The position numbers and the translations under genes were made by a program. Under the pieces are notes generated by a model. The model had not been told where the DNA came from. It made no database searches and saw nothing but the letters and a program-made list of their open reading frames with translations. A stretch of DNA of 13,945 nt, taken from contig DATAWZ010000007.1 in the NCBI GenBank assembly GCA_036266975.1, forward strand, positions 1-13,945, given 5' to 3'. Numbering within the stretch: the stretch's first letter is position 1; every line of letters begins with the position of its first letter. This document shows, piece after piece, positions 6,930 to 13,818 of the stretch. The stretch is from DATAWZ01 sp036266975 (GTDB lineage Bacteria; Actinomycetota; Thermoleophilia; Solirubrobacterales; Solirubrobacteraceae).

Positions 6930-7955
6930 TCAGCGCCGCAGCGACTCGCTCGGCGAGGCGGCCGAGGTGGCCCGCAGCCCCACCGCGGCCGGTCGCGCCT
7001 CATCGCCCTCGGGCCGGTTGCGCTCCTCGGAGACGATGTACAGCGGCCGCGCTTTGACCTCGTCGTAGATGCGTCCCACGTACTCGCCGATCAGTCCGAT
7101 CGCGATCAGTTGGATGCCCCCCAGCAGCAGCACCGCGATCGTGATCGACCCGAATCCGGGCAGGTAGGAGCCGGAGATGCGCAGGCCGACCACCACCGGG
7201 ATGGCCACGAACGCGAGTCCGGAGATCAGGAACCCCAGGTAGGTCGCCAGTTGCAGCGGCATCTGCGAGAAGGAGGCGATGGCGTCCAGCGAGAAGCGCA
7301 GCATCTTGCGCAGCGTGTACTTCGTCTCGCCCGCGCTGCGCGCGTCGCGCCGGTAGGAGATCGCGGTCTGCGTGAAGCCGATCCACACGGTCATGCCGCG
7401 CAAGAAGCGGCTGCGCTCGCGCAGCGCGAGCAGCGCGTCGAGCGCACGCCGGTCAAGCAGGCGGAAGTCGCCCGAGTTGGGCTCCAGGTCGACCTGCGCG
7501 AGCGCGTCGAACAGCTTGTAGAACCAGCGCGCGGTGGCGAGCTTGAAGGCGGTCTCGCCCTCCCGTTGCTCGCGCACGGCGTAGACGACGTCAGAGCCGT
7601 CCTGCCAGCGGGCGACCATCTCGGTGATCAGCTCGGGCGGGTCCTGCAGGTCGGCGTCGATCATCGCCACGACGTTGCCGACCGCGTGCTCCAGACCGGC
7701 GGTGAGCGCGGCCTGGTGGCCGAAGTTGCGGCTCAGGTGCAGCACGCGGACGCGCGCATCCTCGGCCGCGATCGCGTCCAGCAGCTCCGGCGTGCGATCG
7801 GCGCTGCCGTCGTTGACCAGGACGAGCTCGAAGGTCAAGCCCTCCAGCGCCGCGATGGTGCGGCTGACGAAGGCCTCGATCAGCTCGTCCTCGTTGTACA
7901 CGGGAGCGACGACGCTGAGCAGCTCGACGGCGCGCGGGGTCGAGATCTCGGACAT
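6930..7955 (-). CDS. Family 2 glycosyltransferase, GtrB/dolichol-phosphate-mannose synthase-like
   Basis: A 341-residue protein with an N-terminal GT-A domain and two C-terminal membrane helices. Visible motifs: VVAPVYNE (15-22), VNDGSADRT (47-55), RNFGHQAALTAGL (76-88), the DADLQDPPE signature (100-108) typical of polyprenyl-phosphate glycosyltransferases (GtrB, ArnC, DPM1), and SGDFRLLDRR (161-170). The helices lie at about 236-258 and 270-292 and end in GEYVGRIYDEVKARPLYIV, a classic closing motif. Such enzymes move a sugar from a nucleotide donor to undecaprenyl phosphate on the inner membrane face. The start at ATG 7955 was chosen because the domain begins there; an in-frame extension to 8066 would cover the divergent promoter. 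No Shine-Dalgarno is seen, but TATCTT 11-16 bases upstream could be the -10 of a nearly leaderless message. The product probably feeds the divergent GT39 enzyme. The lipid-linked sugar is not known. Confidence 0.87.
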   Translation of the reverse strand: MSEISTPRAVELLSVVAPVYNEDELIEAFVSRTIAALEGLTFELVLVNDGSADRTPELLDAIAAEDARVRVLHLSRNFGHQAALTAGLEHAVGNVVAMIDADLQDPPELITEMVARWQDGSDVVYAVREQREGETAFKLATARWFYKLFDALAQVDLEPNSGDFRLLDRRALDALLALRERSRFLRGMTVWIGFTQTAISYRRDARSAGETKYTLRKMLRFSLDAIASFSQMPLQLATYLGFLISGLAFVAIPVVVGLRISGSYLPGFGSITIAVLLLGGIQLIAIGLIGEYVGRIYDEVKARPLYIVSEERNRPEGDEARPAAVGLRATSAASPSESLRR

Positions 7956-8064
7956 ACAGAGCCAGAAGATAGGCCATGTAGGCCGCCGAGAACGCACGCG
8001 CAGGCGCCCTCCCAGTGCTCGCCGCGCCGCCTGCGTCATCCTTCCGCGCCATGAGCCGGCCCTC
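7956..8064. promoter_or_regulatory. Divergent promoter region between the GtrB-like and GT39 genes
   Basis: A 109-base spacer separates the two head-to-head starts. On the minus strand TATCTT (about 7966-7971) is a plausible -10 for the GtrB-like gene. No clear plus-strand promoter was recognised. The assignment rests mainly on the gene arrangement. Confidence 0.3.
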
Positions 8065-10029
8065 ATGCCCTCGTCTATCCCTGCCCGCCAGCGCCCTTAC
8101 GGGTGCGACCGCGCCGGCGTGAGCGCCTCGGTCGCTGCGGCCGATCGCTCCCCGCCCGCGCGGGTGCATTGGGCCTGGCCGGCCCCGGTGATCGCGATCA
8201 CCCTCGTGGCCGCGGGGCTGCGCTTCTCGGGCCTGGGCCTCGTCCCGCTGGACCCCTTCTACGACGCGGCGGTGCGCAGCATGAGCCGCTCGTGGCACAA
8301 CTTCTTCTTCGGCGCCTTCGATCCCTCGGCCCGGACGGCGATCGACAAGCCCCCGCTCGACCTCTGGCTGCAGGTGGCCGCGATCAAGGTGTTCGGCTAC
8401 AACGCGACCGCGCTGCGCGTCCCGCAGGCGCTCGCGGGGACGTTCGCGCCCGCCCTGCTCTACGACACGGTCCGCCGCGTGGCCGGCCGCGGTGCGGGCG
8501 TCGCCGCCGCGGCCGTGCTCGCAGTGCTGCCGATCTCGGTGCTCACCGCGCGCAGCGACACGATGGACTCGGTGATGACCTTCCTGCTCGTGGCGTGCGC
8601 CTGGCTGCTCGTGCGCGCCGCGCAGCTGCCGCCCGAGCGGCGCACCCGCGCGCTGGTGGCCGTGGCGCTGCTGCTCGGCCTTGCCTTCAACGTCAAGCTC
8701 TTCGAGGCGTTGGTGCCCGCGCCGGCCTTCGCCGTCGGCGCCTGGCTGCTACTCGAGGGCTCGGCCCGCGTCCGTGCGCGGCGCGCGGGCCTGATCACGG
8801 CCGCCTTCCTGGTCGGTGCGCTGTGGTGGTTGACCGCGGTCTCGGTCGTCCCGGTCGCGCACCGGCCCTTTGCGTTGGGCTCGAGCGACGGCAGCGTGTG
8901 GAACGCGGTCTTCGTCTACAACGGAAGCGACCGCATCTTCGGCGATCGCCATGCCGAGGCGGCCGGTCCGGCGACCGCGCTGATCGCCAGCGCCCGGCGG
9001 GGTCCCGCCCTGCTGCGACACGCCGCCCCGGTGCACCGCCATCATGCGGCCCAGGCGAGCCCGCCCGGGCCGTTGCGGCTGCTGCGCAAGAGCTTCGTCG
9101 ACTATGGCGGCCTCCTCGGCGTCGAGCTGCTGGCGGGCGCCGTCTTCCTCCTGCTCGGTCTGGCCTTGGCCCGTGCGCGCGGCTGGCGTCCGAGCCGTCC
9201 GCGCACGGCGCGCGGGTTCGCAGCCGTCGTGGTCGGGCTGTGGTGGGCCGCCGGCGTGATCCTGTTCAGCTTCGAGCACCGCGTGCAGACGCGCTACCTG
9301 GAGGCGTTCACGCCGGCGGTCGCCGTGCTGCTCGGGGTCGGGCTCGCCGCGGTGGCGGGGCGGGTGCGTAGCCGCGAGGGCACGGCGGCACTGCTCGCCG
9401 GCCTGACCGTCTCGATCGCCTACGCGGCCCACGTGACCGGCGTGGGGACGATCGTGCACACCGGGCTGCGCGTCGGGCTCATCATCGGCGCGGTGACGTT
9501 CGTGCTCGCGCTCGTCGCGCTCGCCCTCGCGCTGCGACGTGGCTGGCCGCGGTGGTGGTCGCCGGGCGTCGCCGGGACGCTCGCGCTCGCCGCCGTGCTC
9601 GCCTTTCCGGTCTCGCGCGACGTGCGGATCGAGCGTCGGCACGAGAGCGACGAGCCCAGCACGATCCACCTGACCGCCATCGTCCTGCGCTCGCTGAGCC
9701 GCTACCTGCGTGCGCACCAGGGCGGCGCGCGCTACGAGACCGCGGTGTCGGCGCCGACCCTGGCGGCGCCGTTGATCACCCAGGACGCGCGGCCGGTGCT
9801 GTTGCTCACCTCGATCGGCGGGCGGCCGATCGTCTCCCTGAGCCAGTTCGTCGCCGACGTGCGCTCCCGCGAGGTCGGCTACCTGCTCACCCGCGGCGTC
9901 TGCCCGCGCCGGCGCAACCCGGCGCTCGCGGCCTGCTCGCTGACGGTCGAGTGGGCGGTCGCCCACGGGCGCAACGTCACCAGCGCGGTGACCCGCGGCG
10001 GCCTGGGTCAGCTCTACCAGCTCAGCTGA
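8065..10029 (+). CDS. Family 39 (ArnT/PMT-like) membrane glycosyltransferase
   Basis: A 654-residue polytopic membrane protein. After a short cytoplasmic lead, the first helix is at about 38-53, followed by the first periplasmic loop with LDPFYDAAVRSMSRSW (62-77; the early Asp is the usual catalytic position in GT39) and TAIDKPPLDLWLQ (91-103), the DKPP motif typical of ArnT-like enzymes. Further hydrophobic segments fall at about 120-135, 143-161, 168-186, 195-208, 215-230, 241-262, 350-370, 383-402, 412-431, 440-456, 468-490 and 501-515. A soluble C-terminal domain (about 516-654; YLRAHQGGARYE, RPVLLLTSIGGRPIVS) follows, as in actinobacterial mycobacterial-type GT39 proteins. These enzymes transfer sugar from a polyprenyl-phosphate carrier to protein or glycolipid outside the membrane. 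ATG 8065 was taken as start; GTG 8119 is equally possible. Neither has a clear ribosome-binding site. The 3' end overlaps the convergent methyltransferase by 8 bases. Confidence 0.87.
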   Translation: MPSSIPARQRPYGCDRAGVSASVAAADRSPPARVHWAWPAPVIAITLVAAGLRFSGLGLVPLDPFYDAAVRSMSRSWHNFFFGAFDPSARTAIDKPPLDLWLQVAAIKVFGYNATALRVPQALAGTFAPALLYDTVRRVAGRGAGVAAAAVLAVLPISVLTARSDTMDSVMTFLLVACAWLLVRAAQLPPERRTRALVAVALLLGLAFNVKLFEALVPAPAFAVGAWLLLEGSARVRARRAGLITAAFLVGALWWLTAVSVVPVAHRPFALGSSDGSVWNAVFVYNGSDRIFGDRHAEAAGPATALIASARRGPALLRHAAPVHRHHAAQASPPGPLRLLRKSFVDYGGLLGVELLAGAVFLLLGLALARARGWRPSRPRTARGFAAVVVGLWWAAGVILFSFEHRVQTRYLEAFTPAVAVLLGVGLAAVAGRVRSREGTAALLAGLTVSIAYAAHVTGVGTIVHTGLRVGLIIGAVTFVLALVALALALRRGWPRWWSPGVAGTLALAAVLAFPVSRDVRIERRHESDEPSTIHLTAIVLRSLSRYLRAHQGGARYETAVSAPTLAAPLITQDARPVLLLTSIGGRPIVSLSQFVADVRSREVGYLLTRGVCPRRRNPALAACSLTVEWAVAHGRNVTSAVTRGGLGQLYQLS

Positions 10030-10786
10030 GGACGACGAGCAGCGACAGGCCCACCGGGATGGAGCGCCCGCGGCCGATCAGCCGCGCCTCCATCGAGAGG
10101 GGGGCGCTGAGAATTCGGTTAAGGGGTCGGGGGGTCCGTTCCAGGTCCGACCTGGGCGGCCGTCCGGAGCTTCCGATCCGCTGCAGCCCGCGCGCGATCG
10201 CCGCCGCGGGGAAGAGCACGGAGTTGAAGTGGGTCAGCCGGTCCATCTCCCAGCCCGCATCGGCGACCACCGTGTCGAGCATGGTCCGCGTGTAGCGGCG
10301 CCGGTGGTGGTTGACGTGATCGTGGCTGCTCCACAGCCACGGGTAGGCGGGAACCGTGACCAGCGCACGCCCGCCCGGGCGCACCACGCGTCGCAGCTCG
10401 CGCAGCGCGAGCAGGTCGTCATCGAGGTGCTCGATCACGTCCAGGCTCACCGCGAAGTCGATCGAGGCCGTCTCGAACGGCATCTCGTAGACCGATCCGT
10501 GGACGACCTCGCCCACCGCGCGCGCCCGCGCTCGGGCGACGCTCGCCTCGGCAAGCTCGATCCCGGTGACCGTGCCGTAGCGGGCGAGCTCGACCATGTT
10601 GCGTCCGCTGCCGCAGCCGGCGTCGAGGATGCAGGCGTCGCTCGGCAGCTCGAGCGAGCGCACAACGGCGTCGATCACCTCGCGACGGCCCCGGTACCAC
10701 CAGTGGAAGTCCTCCAGACGATGCGTCTGGAGCTCGTACTCCTCGTCCATGGTGGTCGGTACGCCGGCCAACGCGGTCGGTTGCAT
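10022..10786 (-). CDS. Class I SAM-dependent methyltransferase
   Basis: A 254-residue soluble protein with the UbiG/Methyltransf_11-type order of motifs: HWWYRGRREVI (28-38), the SAM-binding ILDAGCGSGRN (53-63), acidic GIELAE (75-80), VSLDVIEHLDDD (113-124; motif IV-like), the RPGGRALVTVPAYPWLWSSHD segment (motif V-like) and NHHRRRYT. The HWWYRGRR opening and the YPWLWSSHD/HHRRRY block are common in methyltransferases found next to glycosyltransferase genes, which fits the convergent GT39 neighbour, although the acceptor is unknown. ATG at 10786 was used; ATG 10750, which starts MDEEYELQTHRLEDFHWWY, fits the usual family start better and would move the upstream hairpin (10789-10808) clear of the start. 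It follows the SDR pair on the same strand after 46 bases and so could also be read from that operon. Confidence 0.85.
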   Translation of the reverse strand: MQPTALAGVPTTMDEEYELQTHRLEDFHWWYRGRREVIDAVVRSLELPSDACILDAGCGSGRNMVELARYGTVTGIELAEASVARARARAVGEVVHGSVYEMPFETASIDFAVSLDVIEHLDDDLLALRELRRVVRPGGRALVTVPAYPWLWSSHDHVNHHRRRYTRTMLDTVVADAGWEMDRLTHFNSVLFPAAAIARGLQRIGSSGRPPRSDLERTPRPLNRILSAPLSMEARLIGRGRSIPVGLSLLVVLS

Positions 10787-10788
10787 GC

Positions 10789-10808
10789 CCGCACGCTAGC
10801 GGGTGCGG
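10789..10808 (-). terminator. Small hairpin between the SDR pair and the methyltransferase gene
   Basis: CCGCAC (10789-10794) pairs with GTGCGG (10803-10808) across an 8-base loop, about 25 bases after the stop of the SDR gene on the minus strand and directly in front of the methyltransferase ATG at 10786. There is no T-run. It could attenuate the SDR transcript or mask the methyltransferase start; a six-base stem can also arise by chance in this base composition. Confidence 0.22.
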
Positions 10809-10832
10809 CCCCCGTCCGGTGGTGAGCGATTC

Positions 10833-11597
10833 CTAGAGGAGGGAGGCGCGGGCGCCGCCGTCGAGCACGTATCCGCAGCCCGTCGCGAAGCGCGAGCGAT
10901 CGCTGGCGAGGAACACCGCGAGCCGTCCGACCTCCGCCGGCTCGCCGTAGCGGCCCTGCTTCTGAACGATCAGCGCGTCGAAGTCGGGCAGCCCCAGCAT
11001 TTCCTCGAACACCTTCTTGCGGTCGTTGACCATGTCGGTGCCGATGAAGCCCGGCAGGATCGCGTTTACGCGCACGCCGTGCGAGCGCAGCTCGACCGCC
11101 GCGGTCTGGGTGAGCGAGAGCACTCCCGCCTTGGCCGCGGCGTAGTTGGCGATCAGCGGGCAGCCGGCGAGCGCGGTGATCGAGCAGATGTTGACGATCA
11201 CGCCGCCGCCCGACGCGATCATCGCCGGAGCCGCATAGCGGATCGACAGGAAGACGCCGTCGAGGTTGACCGAGGTCGTCTCGCGCCACTGCTCGTAGCT
11301 CATCTGCACGATCGGGGCCATCGTCGCCACGCCGGCGTTCGGAACCATGATGTCCAGTCCGCCGTGCTCGTCGACCGTGCTCTGCACGAGCGCCTCGACC
11401 TGTCCGGGCTCGCGTACGTCGCACGCTCGGCTGCCGGCGGCGCCGATCTCGTTGGCCGTCGCCTCGGCAAGGCCGGCGTCGACGTCGGAGATGATGACCT
11501 TGGCGCCCTCGGAGATGTACGCCTCCGCGACCGCTCGGCCGAGGCCGCGCGCGGAGCCGGTGATGATTGCGACCTTGTTGGTGAGCAGATCGGGCAT
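10833..11597 (-). CDS. Short-chain dehydrogenase/reductase, classical type (SDR copy A)
   Basis: A 254-residue classical SDR. The Rossmann glycine motif TGSARGLG is at 13-20, Asp38 at the end of the second strand (IISDVD) favours NAD(H) over NADP(H), and the active site is complete: Asn111, Ser139 (NICSITA), Tyr152 and Lys156 (NYAAAK). The structural NNAG motif reads PNAG here (86-89). The C-terminal GYVLDGGARASLL is the usual SDR ending. It starts with ATG at 11597, five bases after the stop of SDR copy B, so it is the second gene of a coupled pair. FabG-like, steroid-type or other alcohol dehydrogenase roles cannot be separated from sequence alone; the pairing with a second NAD-type SDR and a divergent NADP-type reductase suggests catabolism or modification of a lipid/alcohol substrate (inference). 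Confidence 0.88.
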   Translation of the reverse strand: MPDLLTNKVAIITGSARGLGRAVAEAYISEGAKVIISDVDAGLAEATANEIGAAGSRACDVREPGQVEALVQSTVDEHGGLDIMVPNAGVATMAPIVQMSYEQWRETTSVNLDGVFLSIRYAAPAMIASGGGVIVNICSITALAGCPLIANYAAAKAGVLSLTQTAAVELRSHGVRVNAILPGFIGTDMVNDRKKVFEEMLGLPDFDALIVQKQGRYGEPAEVGRLAVFLASDRSRFATGCGYVLDGGARASLL

Positions 11598-11602
11598 AAC
11601 GA

Positions 11603-12373
11603 TCAGAGCAGGCTGGCCGTCAGGCCGTTGTCGAGGACGTAGGCGGAGCCGGTGGTCCACGAGGCGTCTCGGGACGCGAGGAAGGCAACGGTCTCGGCGA
11701 CCTCCTCGGCGGTGCCGAGGCGGCCCTGCTTGATGGCGGCGATGTCGCCGAACGGCATCCCGACGACGGCCTCGACCGCGGGGACGAGCCGCTCGACCAT
11801 CTTGGTGTCGATGAACGCCGGGCAGACCGCGTTCACTCGGATCCCCACCGCTCGCAGCTCGACGGCGGCCACGCGCGTCATGTTGACCACAGCGGCCTTC
11901 GAGGCGCAGTAGGAGCCGAACAGCGGAGCTCCGCCGATTCCGGCCACCGAGGACATGTTGATGACGTTGGCGTCTGCGCCTGCGCCGGCGGACGCCGCGA
12001 GGTGGGGCAGCGCGTGCTTCATCCCCAGCCACACGCCGCGAACGTTGATGTCCATCAGGCGGCGGAATTCCTCGTCGGTCTGCTCGAAGAGCGGCTTGAC
12101 GATCTCGATTCCGGCGTTGTTGACCAGGATGTCCAGGCCCCCGAGCTCCTCGGCCGTGGTAGCCATGCAGGCCGCGACGCCGGCCTCATCGGTGACGTCG
12201 CAGTGCACGGCACGAGCGGCGCCGATCTCCTTGACGGTGTCGCTGACAAGCGGCTCGTCGACGTCCGAGCAGACCACCTTGGCGCCGCGCTCGATGAACA
12301 GCTCCGCGATCGCGCGGCCCAGTCCGCGGCCCGCGCCGGTGACCAGGGCTCGGCATCCCTCCAGCTCTCCCAT
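11603..12373 (-). CDS. Short-chain dehydrogenase/reductase, classical type (SDR copy B)
   Basis: A 256-residue classical SDR and paralog of copy A. Motifs: TGAGRGLG (12-19), Asp37 (VVCSDVD; NAD preference), NNAG (85-88), Asn110, Ser142 (NMSSVAG), Tyr155 and Lys159 (SYCASK), and a C-terminal AYVLDNGLTASLL that mirrors the ASLL ending of copy A. Both copies also share the PxFIxTxMV and KQGRxGxxxEV blocks near residues 185 and 215, so they come from a duplication. ATG at 12373 was chosen because the Rossmann fold begins there; TAGGGT lies 8-13 bases before it and may be a purine-rich ribosome site or the -10 of a leaderless message. An in-frame extension to 12490 is low-quality sequence and overlaps the regulatory spacer. 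It is the first gene of the two-gene SDR operon, divergent from the saccharopine-dehydrogenase-like gene. Confidence 0.88.
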   Translation of the reverse strand: MGELEGCRALVTGAGRGLGRAIAELFIERGAKVVCSDVDEPLVSDTVKEIGAARAVHCDVTDEAGVAACMATTAEELGGLDILVNNAGIEIVKPLFEQTDEEFRRLMDINVRGVWLGMKHALPHLAASAGAGADANVINMSSVAGIGGAPLFGSYCASKAAVVNMTRVAAVELRAVGIRVNAVCPAFIDTKMVERLVPAVEAVVGMPFGDIAAIKQGRLGTAEEVAETVAFLASRDASWTTGSAYVLDNGLTASLL

Positions 12374-12508
12374 GACCGGCACCCTATGCGCCGCCCGTTG
12401 CCCGCGGCCGGTCGGAATGCCCAATTCGAGCGAGACGCGCTTGGCGGATGCTGACAACGCCGTCGACGGGCCCGAGCCGGCGCCGCTCACGGGCCGGGGT
12501 CAAGACGA

Positions 12509-12554
12509 CGGAGCGCCGAGCATTTGCTGTGGGAATCCAACGCTCGGTGCTCCG
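12509..12554. promoter_or_regulatory. 13-bp dyad in the divergent SDR/reductase promoter region
   Basis: CGGAGCGCCGAGC (12509-12521) and GCTCGGTGCTCCG (12542-12554) are inverted copies with a single G/T wobble, separated by 20 bases; TTG (12524-12526) and CAA (12538-12540) extend the symmetry inside. The dyad lies in the 235-base spacer (12374-12608) between SDR copy B and the divergent reductase. TAGACT (12566-12571) is a plausible -10 for the reductase gene, which would put the right arm of the dyad over its -35 region. It may be a two-site operator for a local regulator (none is encoded in the window) or, if transcribed, a hairpin. Confidence 0.4.
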
Positions 12555-12608
12555 GAGGGGCGGCATAGACTCGCGCCGCATCCCCGTCACAGGAGAGGAG
12601 TGGGTCCG

Positions 12609-13772
12609 TTGAGCAGCAGCAAGCCCGTCGTGGTCTATGGCGCGAGCGGCTACACCGGCCGGCTGGTGGCCGAGTACCTGCGCGAATACAACCTGCCGTT
12701 CGTCGCTGCTGGGCGCAACGCCGACCGGGTGAAGGACGTGATGGCCCACCTTCCCGGCGTGGAGACCGCGCAGTTCGACTGTGTCGGTGTCGAGCACAAC
12801 GTCGACGCGCTCACCGAGTTGTTCACCGGCGCCAAGGTCGTCATCAACACCGTCGGCCCGTTCGCGAAGCTTGGTCCGGAGTGTGTGCAGGCGTGCCTGA
12901 ACGCCGGCTGCCACTACACCGACACCACCGGCGAGCAGGACTGGATGATCGTCTGCGACGAGCAGTTCGGCGAGCGCTTCGCCGAGAAGGGCCTGCTGCT
13001 CTCGCCCGGGGTCGCGCAGATGTACACGACCGGCGAGATCGCCGCGAACCTCGCGCTGGAGACGCCCGGTCTGGACACGCTCGACATCCTCGTGCTGTGG
13101 AAGGGTTTCCCGACCACGGCCTCGACGGCGACGATCTTCGCCAACCTGCTCTCGCCGCGCTACTACCTCGAGCAGAACGAGTACGCGGCGTGGACGCCCC
13201 AGACCCATGAGGTCATCGTGCCCGGCCAGCACGCCACCGCGCTCGCCCTGGACTGGGGCGGCACGTCGCACCCGGTGTGGTTCAAGCGCGACCCGCGCGT
13301 GGCCAACTGCAAGGCCATCGGCGGCATCTTCGACCGCCAGCTGCTCGAGGGCGTCGTGGCCATGGCGACCGAGGTCGGCGCCAAGGCGGCCGAGATGGAG
13401 CCGGCCGAGCAGCAGAAGTTCCTCGCCGAGACCGCGGCGTCGGTGCAGTCCGAGATGCCCCCGCGCGAGAACCAGCGGATCAACATCTCGATGGACTCGG
13501 TCCACGCCAGCGGCCCGGGCGGGATGGTGCACGCGGTCCTGCGCGGCACGTGTAACTACAAGCAGACCGGCCTGCTGAACGCGTACGCGGCGCACTGCCT
13601 GGTCCGCGGCTCCACCCGCCACGCGGGGTTCGGCTCGGCCTGCCAGGCCTTCGGGCACCGCGAGTTGCTCGCCTGCCTGCAGGCGTTCGGGCTGATGGCG
13701 CCGCCGATCATCACCGGCCACGTCGCCTCGGCGCCGGTCGGCTTCTCGCCGGCGAGCCTCGGCCGCCTCTGA
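12609..13772 (+). CDS. Saccharopine dehydrogenase-like NADP-binding reductase
   Basis: A 387-residue soluble protein. The N-terminus has the Rossmann motif VVVYGASGYTGRLVAEYL (7-24) and an AGRN (34-37), whose Arg36 is placed to bind the 2'-phosphate of NADP(H). NTVGPFAKLGPECVQACL (80-97) and HYTDTTGEQDW (102-112) are the following signatures of the saccharopine dehydrogenase NADP-binding family, which includes mycobacterial trans-acting enoyl reductases. The rest is an alpha/beta substrate domain that I do not assign further; true lysine-pathway saccharopine dehydrogenase is unlikely given the context. TTG at 12609 was taken as the start because AGGAG (12596-12600) sits 8 bases before it; GTG at 12600 in the same frame would be too close to a Shine-Dalgarno. 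The gene is divergent from two SDRs and probably shares their pathway and control. Lipid or steroid-like reduction is a guess. Confidence 0.85.
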   Translation: MSSSKPVVVYGASGYTGRLVAEYLREYNLPFVAAGRNADRVKDVMAHLPGVETAQFDCVGVEHNVDALTELFTGAKVVINTVGPFAKLGPECVQACLNAGCHYTDTTGEQDWMIVCDEQFGERFAEKGLLLSPGVAQMYTTGEIAANLALETPGLDTLDILVLWKGFPTTASTATIFANLLSPRYYLEQNEYAAWTPQTHEVIVPGQHATALALDWGGTSHPVWFKRDPRVANCKAIGGIFDRQLLEGVVAMATEVGAKAAEMEPAEQQKFLAETAASVQSEMPPRENQRINISMDSVHASGPGGMVHAVLRGTCNYKQTGLLNAYAAHCLVRGSTRHAGFGSACQAFGHRELLACLQAFGLMAPPIITGHVASAPVGFSPASLGRL

Positions 13773-13789
13773 GCCGTTCGCCTTCGCGC

Positions 13790-13818
13790 GAGGTGCGCGG
13801 GCGCCCTAGTGGCACCTC
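13790..13818 (+). terminator. Hairpin after the reductase gene
   Basis: GAGGTGC (13790-13796) is perfectly complementary to GCACCTC (13812-13818), with the palindrome GGGCGCCC (13799-13806) in the loop, 17 bases after the TGA at 13770-13772. No T-run follows. It is a reasonable U-tract-less terminator, but it may equally be part of the repeat-like element to its right. Confidence 0.35.

Noticed and set aside
7956..8066. N-terminal extension of the GtrB-like gene to 8066
   Set aside because: The extra 37 residues are basic and low-complexity, overlap the divergent GT39 start and precede the normal family N-terminus (APVYNE near residue 17).
8749..9966. Long minus-strand open frame opposite the GT39 gene, and a 422-residue plus-strand frame at 8103-9371
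   Set aside because: Both are shadows of the GT39 gene; they are Arg/Gly/Ala-rich and lack hydrophobic or conserved patterns, while the true frame has DKPP and regular membrane helices.
12384..13721. A 445-residue minus-strand open frame opposite the reductase
   Set aside because: No recognisable motif; the plus strand encodes a complete NADP-binding protein with a Shine-Dalgarno.
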